Source of the DNA: Ciona intestinalis
Taxonomy: Eukaryota; Chordata; Ascidiacea; Phlebobranchia; Cionidae
Length of the DNA stretch: 64,000 nt
Assembly (NCBI RefSeq): GCF_000224145.3
Contig: NC_020172.2
Coordinates: 4,927,961 to 4,991,960 of the forward strand
Reading direction: 5' to 3'
In this document: piece by piece, positions 1 to 12,473 of the stretch
How positions within the stretch are numbered: position 1 is the first letter of the stretch
Layout: every line of letters starts with the position of its first letter
Notes under the pieces: model-generated
What the model saw: the letters and a program-made list of their open reading frames with translations, nothing else
The model's database searches: none
Told to the model about the DNA's origin: nothing
Made by a program: the position numbers and the translations under genes

Positions 1-1773
1 TTATCCGTATGACTAAACCAACATAGATAACATAATCTTCAATAAACATAATCTATGCTTAACCATCGCTTAACCAGAGATTAGGCAACTTAACTTTTAA
101 AACAAACACAAAGATACAACTTCGCTTAAATACAATAGAATCTTAATTCAAACATTCGTTTAACTTCGCTATAACTAAGCCATAGTTTGCTCTGACCAAG
201 CCCAAAGTAAAATAAACGCCACTTAACCATAAGCTTAAGGGTTGGAGACAAAATAACTTCCGTTTTAAAGGAAATGACAATAAATAAAAAACAAGCGAAC
301 CGCTATTACTTTGTTAAGTAAAGGGATATACTCTTTACGATAAAGCAGCAGTGTGACGTCATAAGGCGTAGCGGTAAAACAAACAATAACATTATTGTGA
401 CGACTAAATGACACTTCCTTGCGCTTATTTAACGGGAAGTTTTAACACAGATTTCGTCGATTGGTTTTGAATGAAATTACAGCAGGAACTTATTTTAATA
501 CAGAAGTGGAATTATACTTCCGCTTATGGGTTTTAGGAACTAAATGTTCCGGGTTGTACAACTATGGTTAAATGTTTAAATGTGCTGCAAACTAACGGGT
601 TTTGACCTATAGGCCTATATGAACCCTAAACAACCTATTTCATTAAAACGTAGTTTTGATTTTTGTATAGTTTTTTTCATGCAAGTTGCCCATTGCCGTA
701 TATCGAACGCTACAAACCTTATCTTCGCCTAAAAAGGGCAAGAAACTGATTTAAAGGAGTACAGACAAGAAAATTGATGCGATGACGTAATTTACCGCGG
801 TTTAAGTACGTTTGTAATAAAAATATGATTAAAGAATCTCAAGGGAGTAACTTCCTAACCTGGTGTGGTTGGTCTTCTTGTAGTATGGAGGTCTCCTGGC
901 TGTCTCTTCGTTCTAGAACTTGGCGAAAACCTCGGCGTTTGTCGTCGTCTTGTGCTTGGTATAGAGATCGTATAGTTGGGCTGACAAGAGGCGTTTGCAG
1001 GTCTAATATAAGAAGGCACGTAGCTGGGTGGTCGATGACTAGTGATAGCTAAGCTTTCCGCATTGTTTAATGCAACGGGGCTTTTCTCGGTTGATTCTTT
1101 GCTCGGTGACGTCATAGAGGAAAAGCGTGCCATGCCAACTTGCAGTGCGTGGCTCGACGTTTCGTATCGAGTCATATCTACCTACGTAACAATCGAATTC
1201 ACTGTGACCCTACAAACCTGCGTGTGACATCACATAAGATGAGTGAATATCGAACATCTCCTACTCTGACATCAAAATCCTTGATCTGACTTAACAACGA
1301 AGGAACTCTAAGACGCGACCTGATATTGTGACGTCACAAGGGGTTGGCGAGAGAAAGGTGCGGAACCCCAGATCTAACTATCGCGGGCGGGGAATTCGTC
1401 CCTATTGTTGCGGGTCTGTGACGTCACAAAGACACGCTGCGATTGAGCGCCATAACCGCGATAAAAATCTGATAATTTAAATCGCGTTCTGCGCTCAGTA
1501 GAACAATGAACAAATTAATCGTAACTACGACACAATCATGTTTATGACACATATATGTGCACTTGTTATGTCATAATCATAACAAACGTTATCTGTGATG
1601 ATATAACTTACAAATAAACTTACTTTATAACTTGTATTTCTAAATATAAACTGCCAACATTTCCAAATAGTTTTTATAATGGGTATCTCGTTTCTAAACG
1701 TCTGTAACTATAGTGCAAGACGCGATTACCAATTTTTGCCACACATTGTTTTCCCATTCAGGTTCTGCCATAC

Positions 1774-1975
1774 ATAGTATAGTAATTTGGGGTAAAATGG
1801 TTCATGTTTTCATTCTCTCTTATCGACCCATTTGGTAGTAAAAAGAATATTCAAATAATTATACAATCGTATCCTCACTACTCTAAAAATAGCTTTTTTA
1901 TTATTAAAAGCATGATTGGGAAATACGGGATATTATATGCTGAACGGTATTCATCTTACCCCCAATATTATAGGT
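1774..1975 (+). mobile_element. Degenerate MITE copy
   Basis: Keeps the order of landmarks of the window's 200-bp MITE (TATAGTA start, CCCATTTGGTAGTAAA, ATCGTATCCTCACTACTC, terminal CCCCCAATATTATA) but is heavily diverged, so it is an older insertion than most copies here. Confidence 0.6.
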
Positions 1976-3020
1976 CTAATACATCTCTAATGCTAAATTT
2001 ATTTTGCCTACCGATGTTTTAACGATCGATACCTCTGTGTTATCGCTACAGCATTAACGTTCGCCTTAAACTCGATTACGAAACTGAAGATTTAACCTTG
2101 TAGTGATGAAACACTCCCTATGGTGACGTCATTAAACAAATACGCTTTCGTCGCGTTTTCGTCTATTTACCTACCGAGAGAGGAACTACCTTAATCTTTG
2201 TCTGTGACATGAAATTATGAAACATATTACAATCTGCTTTGGTTCTTTTAACAGCTGGCAGGTTTTAATTAAACTTAAGACGAAATATAAATCTGTCAGT
2301 GAACAAACACGGTGAAATAAGAGCCAATATTTAAACTATACACTAAAATAGCAGTGTACTTTATAAGTATATGGTATACAACACTAACTGATTATTTCCG
2401 CTGGTAAATTACTACACACTGCAGTTTATTACGAAATAATGATAATTCAAAGATTATCTCAATAGACATTATGACGTAACTATCCATTGTTCAATTACTG
2501 CCTCAACAATCAGTCGACCCCCAAAGGAATTTTCGTGTTTTAGAGCGAACAGAAACGAAAGTGTTTATTTTAAAGGGGAATTGATACCGTTGAAATATTT
2601 GTAATGATTTTACGCTGATTTTAATCGGATTTAAGACAGTCAATGCCTAAAAAAGGTCGAACTGTTTTAATTCTCCATTATAATTTGCGCCTATGCATTC
2701 TATATGATTAATTTAAATTGACGTATTCTTTGTTACAGTATAACTCAGGAAAATAGGAAAAAAACTCAAATCATATTTTAAACGCAAATCCACGTAAACT
2801 TATTCTTGGTTCTATAGAGTTCCAGAATCTAGACATACATTAACCCTTGCACCCTTGGGCGTGTTTTGCTTAGTCTGGTGACTCGTCTGGTCATATGTGT
2901 TATGGTTGTTGTTACCAAACAGAATATCTGCATATTCAAACACAATGTTTATTAATGCAAATATCAACAACGGGGGATTGAGAAACCAAACGTAGCTTCA
3001 TGATTATAAATATTTAGATA

Positions 3021-3223
3021 TATAGTACGGTGGGGGGAGATGGGATATACCTTTTTATTCTGTTTTCTCGTCCCATTTGGTAGTAAACGAAGAACATTCA
3101 AAGAAATATAAAATCGTATCCTCGCGACTTCCATATAGACCGTTGTTAATTGTTTAAAACACGATCAGGATATTTGGATATTATGTGCTTAAGGTGTTCC
3201 GTTTTCCCCTATCCTAACTATAT
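3021..3223 (+). mobile_element. MITE copy, ~200 bp
   Basis: Nearly full length: starts TATAGTACGGTGGGGGGAGA and ends with the inverted counterpart CCCCTATCCTAACTATA. The interior has TTTGGTAGTAAACGAAGAAC and CGATCAGGATATTTGGATAT. Family: terminal inverted repeats of about 30 bp and an inferred TA target duplication. Confidence 0.85.
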
Positions 3224-3449
3224 AACGATGTCGTTACCCACCATCACACGCGGACAAACAAGCGTCTTTCAAATATTTGAATCGAAGGAATAGTATTTGC
3301 GATATTATGACGCACTGTATCCATCTTACTCCACAGTATATGTTACATATTGTTAGCACGTAATATTCGATATTTCTTAACGTAAATTTAACAATTAAAA
3401 GCGCTCTTTTAAACTCGCGAGGATGCAGGTAAATAATTCTGTAACATTC

Positions 3450-3525
3450 TTTGTTTACTACAAAATTGGATGATAAAAAAAACGAAACTTTGGACCATCT
3501 TACCCCAACTACATATAACTTATTG
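3450..3525 (-). mobile_element. Partial MITE end, divergent subfamily
   Basis: TTTGTTTACTACAAAATTGG followed by GGACCATCTTACCCCAAC resembles the divergent MITE-related unit at 61974-62196. Only one end is recognisable. Confidence 0.4.
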
Positions 3526-4688
3526 TGCATCTTAAAATAACGACTGTTCTGACACTTTGTTTAAAAAAATGGAAACTTTTTCACCCCACGCTGCGGGCAA
3601 CGACATTCGTTATAACAACGTCTAACACTTTAGAACAATAACAAAAAAAAACATATAAAACTAACATTAAGAAAACCTGACCTCGTAGGGACTTCTAAAC
3701 TTAAATAGCAAAAGCTACGACTTTAAATAAGTAATCTTTTATCCTGCAGGATATTTACTTCATCATAAACTTTTATTGTGTAATCTACGCTGACATTGTT
3801 ATTACCGTGCAAAGCAAACACGTTTCAATCATTTACAAGCCCAATACCGATGTTTTACAACAAATATGCCCTTCAACACCTTGGGTTTAATGTAACGCAT
3901 AATTTCGACCAAACTACTACGTTATAAACATACGAAGCGTGCAGCATTCGACCGCCATTGTTGTTGTATTGGCACGCATACAAAATATCACCTAAGGCTA
4001 GATTTACTTGCCAAATGCTGCAATAAAAGTCGCAGGATAAGCAAGTAATTCGTAAACTTCAGCTGCATTTGTTTTGTTGTTAATCCAATTCAAATACCGA
4101 TACTTGTTTCCTATTGGCTGAGTCACAGCAATTCAATCGCTAATTGGTTGATATTTAATGAGTCATAATTTGCACTTGGAAAAAGGTCAATGCTTATGCG
4201 AAATAAACTAAGTATAATGTAACAATACGAATACTTCATTCACATTTAATAAAAATCGACACATTTTTTCCACGTTCAACCCATCGCGCACCTTTAGCGT
4301 CGTCTAGCGGCCATAGAAAATAGTTTGAAGAACTGTTTTTTAAACTTAAAATCTCACGGATACAACAGGTATTACAGAAATATACGATTCATTCTTGTAA
4401 ACAGCGTCAACACTATATAATGTGTAAGGTAAAAACAACCAGTGAATGAGTTCGGACTGTTGAATTTGCCTAACTTTTTCTTAAATTTAGCTAAATGCAA
4501 CATAACTAAAAATAAACATGTTTCTACCAACCATAACATCGCAATATTTTGAAGGACATAAAACTAGTCACAAATGACCCAACCTGCATTATCTGCACAC
4601 AACCTGTATGTGACATCACAATAAACATGGTAGCAAAATAATAGGTAGCTTGTAAATTGCACATAAAATGTTCTGTATAAGAAACAGA

Positions 4689-6770
4689 TCACTCAATAAT
4701 TTCAATAAAATCAATAATTTCTTGTCTATATTGCTGATGTTTCTCTAAAAACGTGAAGACTTTCCCTGTGTGATAACTTGTGGGTTGAGGAAATGGTGTT
4801 TCTATGTTTGAATACATTAGTTTTTGCCATGGATTTCCCGTTTTTCTTCCGCCCCACTCTTGGACTCAATTTAATGGTTCGTTTTCCTCGTTTAGGGGAA
4901 GTCCCTCTCTTACTACCCTCAACAGACAAATAGTTTGTTTTAAGAAAATCGTCCGATGAGGCAGATCGAGTTAGTTTTGGAGACCGCTCATTTTTCATCG
5001 ATAATTCATCAAAATTCATTAAGTCGTTCTCAGAGTCTGCCAAGTTGGCGAGTGAGTTCGACTTTGGGCTTATCTGGAAGTGATTTTCATCTAATTCCAA
5101 ACCTGAGGATAAAGAAGCCGTACCATGTGACCTGCTGCTGATGAGACTTCTCCTCGTCTCTCCTAGTTGACAATCCGAGGTGTACGAACCAACTTCTTTT
5201 TCCAAACCTTCAACAAGGATTTCCAAATATCTACAAAGTGATTAAACATTTGACTGTGTGTAACAAAGCGGTTGTATATTTGCTCGTACCTACAACTCTA
5301 CAAGTGATAGTATAAACAATGGAAAATTAATATTTGCAAGTACCCACACAAAACCCACTGAGCATTTAGCAAATAACGGAAAATTGCAAAGAATCCAGGA
5401 ACTTATGAAACCGAAACCAATACTCTTTGCTAGATTATATTGAAAACACTTTATCTATCGACAACTATAACCTAGCACAGTTGGTTGCCTGGTCCTGAGG
5501 TTTAGTATTAGTATAATCAATTAACAATCCACAAATTTTTAAGCTAACTCTGTAATCACAATATACAACTAACTGTGACACATCATAACTAACTGTGACA
5601 CATGACAAACCAATCACCAACTAGCCATTGACGAAAAATTACTGTAAAGAAGTATTTACACATGATAATCTGTAATGCATGAACGCCTAACCAACAAATA
5701 TGAAACTAAAAAGTACACAAATCAACAACCCAAAGATTTCAAAATAAAACCAATATAGATATTATTGAGTTTTATTTTAAACTAGAAAGGCCTGACTCAC
5801 AACACATTTATCTTTTTATGCAACCTAAACAAATGCTTCAGATAATTTACTAATTAAATTATAAGCACAGTATTTTTTTCCTTTGTTGACAACCTATTGT
5901 TAAACTGACTCATAGTTTCAGTTTAGCTGCTATGTAACTGCTGTACCGGATTTTAATTGATTGTTACATGTAATGAAAAACTTATATCGCCAGAAAACAC
6001 ATTATATATATTATTACGATAAATTATGACAAAATTTTCGCTAAGTGAGGGAAAATAAAAATGTGGCATAAATCTAAAACCAAAACAAACATTAACAAAG
6101 TGAGTGCAAGAAAGTGTGAAAAACACAAGGTAATACTACATACCTGTAACTTGAGTTAGACAAAGCTTTGATCCATCCCAAGCAATCTTCATCATTGGAT
6201 GCGGTGAGTTTGTAAACTCGTGATTCCTCCCCACTGAAGTGGATGGAGAAAGTATACGGGGAGTCCCCTCCTTCAGTGAGCTGTACCGAGGACTCTTCGA
6301 GCACGATGGCTCCAATCGGATCGCGGTCGAATCTGGGGTTGAAATATTATAATAGTTTGATACTACATTTACATAGGCCTTGAATATTTATATTTGCAAG
6401 GAATTCCTTCAGCGCCTATGGTTGGGCACACAGTCCTGTGAAATAAAATCCAACTTTGACCCAAACTTCATTCTGATGTATCACCTCGCATTAAAATCTT
6501 AACTATATATATGATATGTGGGCTATGTTAAACATCAGTATTAAAACAACTAACTTTTTACCGAATAAAAACTAAAACAGCTGTATAGGCTTAAAAAACA
6601 CAATTAGTAGCTCACCTTTTATCGAAATAGAAGAGAAGGTTTCCGCGTAAAACACACCATCGTTTCTGGTAACTTGTGTTTAATTCTCCTTTCTTCCAAA
6701 GCCAACCTTCCTTGTCCGGTAGATCATTACATGAAGCGTAGAACGACAACAATCGTTCATTTATTTTCAT
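4689..6770 (-). CDS. PHETA: Sesquipedalian-like PH-domain protein (PHETA1/2)
   Basis: Likely endosomal adaptor. Vertebrate sesquipedalians bind the inositol phosphatases OCRL and INPP5B and act in endosome-to-Golgi recycling. Exons read as 6770-6616, 6332-6144 and 5230-4689, all with GT-AG borders and matching phases. The start MKINERLLSFYASC aligns with the vertebrate MKLNERxLxFYATC start, so ATG 6770 is preferred over an upstream in-frame GTG. The PH domain spans roughly residues 15-115: KEGWLWKKGE, RWCVLRGNLLFYF, then a terminal helix with GWIKALS. Exon 3 opens YLEILVEGLEKEV, as in the family. The C-terminal OCRL-binding F&H-type motif (FTFLEKHQQYRQEI) lies in a different frame from the first part of exon 3; see findings. 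Family assignment is firm, the exon 3 structure is not. Confidence 0.85.
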
Positions 6771-7469
6771 CTTTTTCTTCTTTAAGTGAAATTTATCCAC
6801 ACATTTCTTACATACAGCCTATCAGGTCCAACTCTAAATGATCAAAATCAATAATAAGTGCACACAACAGGAACTTTGTATCAAAAAACTTTGTAAAGGT
6901 TTCTATACTAAACAGACATGGCATATACCACATTGCATAAGGTTAGCTGAAATTGGGCCTGATTGTGTCTGTTACAGCATATATAACAATAGTTTGGAGC
7001 AAGTTACAGTAAAGTGTAAGAGGAGAATGAGCATATTTATATCTACTTGAACTTTTTTTACAAGTTTGGATTCTATTAAATAGAGTGATGAAAATACAAT
7101 ATAGTATAAAAAATAAAAAGCTTATTATAATCATTTATTTAAAAGTATATATATCAATTTACAACAATTCTTGCATTGTGAAGAATGAGTAGTTTAGCAC
7201 AATAGTAAAACTATATGTTTAAAAAATAGAAGACTAACATAAACAAACATATTTAATGATTGAGCTTCATTTGGGTGGGGCTTCAAGAGGTGTAACAAAA
7301 CATGGGGTGACATCATTTGTTTTAGCACCCCAGTTTCTCAAAATAGCTTTGAACCTTATGTTTAAACAGACAACAATCTTGATAAATTTAAACTGAATTA
7401 TGGGAGCCAGAAATAATATGGGGTGTAATCTCTTAAGTGACATTGAACTAACCCCACTGTATAAAGGTA

Positions 7470-8261
7470 TTACTGGGGCCTGATAGCATTGGCAAGTTTC
7501 CTCAATGCATGCTTGACAGTGATAGTAACTCTTCCATTGAACCTATTATCTTCTTCCATTGTTCCATATGCTTGTAATTCTCCTGGAACAATTTCAGTCT
7601 CTGGCGTACGCAGGTGCTCCTCTGGTATCACCACTATAAGGCTTCTGTGTGGTCTTGTTGTTATACAATCATGGTGGGCAACATTTTTCGCGTGATTCAT
7701 GTAACCTATATCACCACCAGGGGAAGCAATCCAAAATATCAACATGCAGTCCTTGATAAAAGCTAAACTCTTTTCCGGTAGTGGTTCACCATTTGGATAA
7801 AGCCAGTACTCATAAATACATGAACGGTAACCGAGAAGCACAACTTTATTGTGAACGCGCCGAGCTACTTCTTCATTATTGCTGAAAATCCCAACATGAT
7901 ACTAAAATGAATGAAAAAAAAACTTATTTAAACAGCAAAACGTTTCAAAAGACAAACTTTTGGTATTACAATCCACAGTAATTTCTAGTTAAAATACAAT
8001 AAGCGTTCTAAACCATTTGCTGGACATACGGTTAAACAAAGAACAAAATACCTGGTATGGAGCTGGCACTTGCCACTGTCGTACATTTCCCAACCCTTGA
8101 CCAACGGAATTATTACCCTCATGAACAACGTTACTCATACCATGTTCTACAGGTACATGAGCTGCTTCTTCATAAACTACGACTGAATCATTATCGCCTT
8201 CCGGTCGTTCGTTGCTTGTGCTGATCGATGCGCTCATAGTATTTCGGTTTGCGTTTGCCAT
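7470..8261 (-). CDS. Unnamed 213-aa protein, possible TIR-like fold
   Basis: Two exons, 8261-8052 and 7901-7470, joined in phase 0 (CAG|gtatt ... ttttag|TAT). The first 70 residues are polar and look disordered. The second exon encodes a compact alpha/beta-looking domain with hydrophobic strands HVGIF, CMLIFWIASPG and SLIVVIPEEHL separated by helices, ending in a basic helix HALRKLANAI. The order strand-helix-strand, an 'I..C...IFWIASPG' strand and 'VIPEE...P' recalls TIR/SEFIR domains, but no diagnostic TIR signature is clear, so this is inference only. It is divergently arranged with VPS37, 752 bp between the two ATGs. The protein is probably real because both exons have good splice sites and sustained open frames. 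Confidence 0.65.
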
Positions 8262-9013
8262 AGACGTGTTTACGCAAATTTACAAAAGTCTTCAATATCT
8301 GTAAGATACTTTTGCACAAAAAGGCGCAAGTTTTAAACCAGTCTTATATTCCTACGTCCCACAAACGAAAAATTACAGCTAGTAGTTTACCTTGTCGATA
8401 AAACCATAGATATCATACGGATAAAACCTGATCGAATTTTTTTAGCCGATTTACGCCGGAGATTTTTCACTGATCTCCCGGGATCTACTACTTTTTTTTC
8501 TGGCAGAGCAGATTTTTACTTCTCGAGATATTTTCTCCTCCCCGGTTTTGACCAAAGTTACAAATGTCATTCCATATGGTAAGTTGCTCACATTTTTGCA
8601 AAGGTAGCTTCAAAACAAACATTTTATTTACGATTTTGATATGGTTTTGTGCAATTCAATCCTGACACAAGAGTCGAATTGAACTTTCAATTTCATAAAA
8701 CTTTTGTAGTATAAAAATTAAAAAACAACATTTGCATAAATTACTGGTATTCCCAGAAAAATTATAAAAGCATAGTTATTAGTTCTCTATGCTCTGATTA
8801 AAACCACTCGCTGGTTTTAATCTCTTTGGTAGAACCATAATGGTAGAACAATATATACGATACGGCAACACTGTACGTTTTTATCACATGATAATCGGAA
8901 TTCTTCGGAGATATTCGGATTTATCCTGAGCCCCTGTTCAATTTTATAACCAAAAAGTTGTAAACACTTGTACGAGTTTTACATTTGCCTCGAATACGAG
9001 AATATCATTTGCA
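8262..9013. promoter_or_regulatory. Divergent intergenic region
   Basis: Head-to-head spacer between the unnamed minus-strand gene and VPS37. It probably holds both promoters. No TATA box stands out near either start, and no MITE or SINE is present. A TC-rich stretch lies at about 8515-8545. Confidence 0.4.
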
Positions 9014-10672
9014 ATGTCACAATGGAGCTACAACCAATACAGCCACCATGGTAATCGTCCTGCACCAAATCCAAAAGATGAAGACGACTTTTCTGAACTC
9101 CTGGAAGATGCATCTAAAGACGAACTGCAAATGCTGATTGACAATGAAGATAAAATACTAGAAATAGTAATGGACGATAAAAAGGTATGGCTACTACGAT
9201 ATACGGCTCTGTTTGTCTATGTTCTGTATATAAAGCACAGAAATTAATCCAATTTGTTACGATTTTGTGTAGTCTTGTTTATTTTAACAACTTTATAGTA
9301 AATGCAATAAAACAACATAATAATCAAGTATGTCACAAAATATCAATTGTATATCTTCAAAAACAATGTCTAATATAGTAATATATATCTTTCATTGTAA
9401 TAGATAATCTACATACTTGCCTACTTGTATACCTATTGTTTGTACAACTCCTAATATAATTACTTCCAGGTTAAAGACATGAAGATGGATAATGTAATGC
9501 AGCAAGCATCAAACAGGAGTATTGCAGATGATAATATCAGTAAAGAACCTCATCTTACCCAGCTGAGAGATGCTTTGGCAGAAAAATATGAGACATTGAA
9601 ACAACTGAATGATACTTTCTTACTAAACCAAGCAAAATTAGGTAACTTAATCACCCTTTGTTTGTCAAATATATAGCTCTGCATTAGGAGTTAAAACTAT
9701 AAAATAAGCTGTTCCACCCTGAGTATGGGCCAAATGCTTTGATTGGAGCATTTATATCATAACCAAAAGATATTGGGTTCGAAGTTTAATGTTGCCACCA
9801 TTGTAAGCATTTGTGATTTTTTGCAAGATACCTAATGGTCATTGCTCTATCCCAGTAATCACTGCATATTTTCTTCAATACAGAAATACATTATATGTAC
9901 ATTAATATATAATACATTTTTGCTTTACCACAAAATTTATGCTTTTAATGTAAACCAGAATCACTTCAAAAAGACACAAACCTGGAAACAACTCTTGCTG
10001 TCCTTCAAACAACATGTGCACAAACTGAGGAAGAATCAGAGGTAGGCCTGTGTTATATATTTATTATTTTCCATATATTCCATATATAAATGTAATACCT
10101 GTTTTCCATTATTGTGTTAATGTTTTATCAAATTAAAGTGTATTGAATTCATGAAAAAAAGTATTTTTTGTACAAATCAGCCACTTCCAAATTATGTCAA
10201 TTTACAGTGTTTGCTGTTCAGTATTGCCCTGTTATATCTTTTACTCTTTTTAACATCAAAAGTGGGCCATATAGAGAATGGATCTGGTGTCAATTTTACC
10301 CCATATTTCACTTAAACCATGTAACTGTTTTTGTTGCAGGAACTGGCAGAAGCATTTTTCGCTGGAAATCTTTCAATCGGAGAATTCCTTACTCAGTTTA
10401 AAGCTAAACGAATGTTGGCACACAACCGACACATTAAAACTGATAAAATGAAAGAATTAGTCTTGGAAGTACAAAGACAAACCTCCACGCCAGCAGTGCC
10501 ACCGAGGAACCAGCCAACCAACCAAACTCCAGCTTATCCCGGCTCTTCAAGGAGTGCCTCCCACCACACCCCATATTCTAGTGGGTATGGAGTACCACAA
10601 CAGGGGAAGTATCCGGGAACCAGTTTCAACCAACCAACAGGACAACAGTACCCAGGATTTAATTGGAAGTGA
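9014..10672 (+). CDS. VPS37: VPS37-like ESCRT-I subunit
   Basis: Subunit of the ESCRT-I complex, which sorts ubiquitinated cargo into multivesicular bodies with TSG101 and VPS28. Four exons: 9014-9184, 9470-9641, 9959-10041 and 10340-10672, all GT-AG and in phase, giving 252 residues. The Mod(r) domain covers about residues 25-190: an acidic helix ending LEIVMDD, then ASNRSIADDNISKEP, LRDALAEKYETLKQLND, and the family hallmark EESEELAEAFFAGNLSIGEFL followed by HNRHIKTDKMKEL. The C-terminal ~70 residues are Pro/Gln/Ser-rich and end in GFNWK, as in the VPS37B/C branch; no PTAP motif is seen. AATAAA follows the stop codon immediately, at 10673-10678. Length is slightly below human VPS37B. Confidence 0.92.
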
Positions 10673-10678
10673 AATAAA
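10673..10678 (+). terminator. Possible polyadenylation hexamer of VPS37
   Basis: AATAAA directly after the TGA stop. It would imply a very short 3' UTR; other signals further downstream could be used instead. Confidence 0.4.
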
Positions 10679-12473
10679 GATTTTAGAAATATGGAATCTT
10701 TCTCTTGAGTAATAGTTCCAGTTCCCACTGAATTGGTTGAATTATTGAGAGAAAATTATTAAGATGTCAACAAAAGTGAAAACCAAACAATTCAAACTCT
10801 TAACGCTGGTGATGAAATATGTTATTTCAAAAATTCCAAAGAAATATTTCAACTCGTTACATGAAAGATCATAGCAACTTGTTGTTGTAGAATTCTGGTA
10901 GAAAAAAATAGGAAAATTAACATTTTGTCTGCCTTTTATATGTAACAATGGAATTTAGTGATGTTATAGTAAGGTTTACGACAGCACAATTAAGCTTCTC
11001 TATTCTTATTTCTTGTCTTTATGTGCTCTTGAATTATATTTGTTATTGTACTACACTTACTATGACCACCATACACTTCCATTAAAAATCATTTCCTTGC
11101 TTGCTTTGCTGTTTGGATAAGGTGGCTTAGAGTTTAAACAGGTCCATAATTAAAATGTAACAAGATAGTTTTAAAATTTACTGTTACAATTTTGCAAAAG
11201 TAAAACCACACACAAGTTTGTGTGCTGGATAAAAATGCTGCGGTGTTAGCACACTACGTACTCACTGCCTACCATACATGTAACATCTCAAAGAAATAAA
11301 GGAACAAAACAATTCGGGAATAAAATGAAAAACAAGACAACAGTTTCAATAGCCCAATGCAAAACTTTGTGTTTTTATTGATGCCACAAAACCAATGTTA
11401 TTCAAAAACCGATGAACTAAGCAAAGACCCGCAACTATTACCTTATAATAATTTTTAAGATCACCACAACTTATTTAAACAGTAGAGGTTATTAAAATTT
11501 TTTCATAAACCTTTTTGTATTGTTACTTTGAAACGGGATACAAAATTTCAACTCTTATGTATAACATAAATCCTAAGTTAAAATTAAATCTTATAAAGGA
11601 TCAACTAAACCTCAGCAATGCAGGACAAAATATTGTGAAAAGAAATGAGAATAAAACTACAGACAAACTAAGTTAAGTCATCATAAGCTTTAAAAAAACA
11701 ACGCAAACATCTTAAGCTCGGACATATTATTTCTGGTAGAGATACTTCAACCATTTAACATTAAACAGCATACTTTACTTATTAGAGGACCTATATTAGT
11801 CCGGCGTAGTGGTTAGCGCGCCTGCCTGTAACCATTAGGTAATGGGTTCAAGGCTAGTCGCTGCTACCATAATGGGCGTATGTGCCCTTGAGCAACACAC
11901 TCAACAGAAATTGCTCCAACCCAGTGGCCACTAATCGGTTGTCCAAATTATCGGCCATACATAAAACAAATGAAAAAAAACAAAAAATAATCACCTACAA
12001 AGTAACATACATGGTAACTCATAAGCTGGCATGAGGTGTTAAACCTGTGTGATAACGACTGTCGTTTTCCGGCCACGCGAGGATAAAGTAAGTTACATTC
12101 ATTTACAGAAAATATTTAGAACTAAATTTAAAAACAGACATATTTAATTCCAGAATAAAATCAAACACGAAATACCAACAGGGACTAAATGGCTGGACAA
12201 TAAATAACATGCTCTCTATTCATTTTAATTTGCTTTTATTTACAGCACAAATGCACACTCAAGCCTTTGTTTGGTAAAACCTCTGCCAAAGTTTTAAAAT
12301 CAACATGCAATAGAAGTTAAAAGCGCATCCTATCATGGGCTTATTATTTGTTTGAATGATACATAGAACCCCTGTATTACCATTTCCCTAAATAAATTAT
12401 ATATTTTAAATATATAAATACAAGCTTTACAATTTTACTAAAAAACAAGGAAAAAACAAATAAAAGACAACTA
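10679..12473. other. Convergent intergenic region
   Basis: Lies between the 3' ends of VPS37 (+) and the J-protein gene (-). Contains one full SINE (listed separately). The rest is AT-rich with no recognised gene. Confidence 0.5.
11799..12103 (+). mobile_element. Composite tRNA-headed SINE, full length
   Basis: The head GTCCGGCGTAGTGGTTAGCG carries an A-box-like TAGTGGTTAGC, and GGGTTCAAGG is a B-box-like motif. The body is followed by an A-rich linker and a tail unit ending GGCCACGCGAGGATAAAGTA. It resembles the Ciona composite SINE I know as Cics-1 (name from memory). The near-identical copy at 44623-44940 supports recent mobility. Confidence 0.85.

Larger units (their letters stand above)
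1..4688. other. Intergenic, no supported gene
   Basis: Stretch upstream of the window's first gene-like signal. Small open frames near 825-1175 overlap on both strands and show no splice context or recognisable domain. Five TGACGTCA palindromes lie between about 350 and 2130. One degenerate and one good MITE copy and a MITE end are listed separately. Otherwise nothing is visible. Confidence 0.6.

Noticed and set aside
825-1175. Overlapping frames of 75 and 106 codons on both strands
   Set aside because: No domain, no splice context, equal plausibility on each strand.
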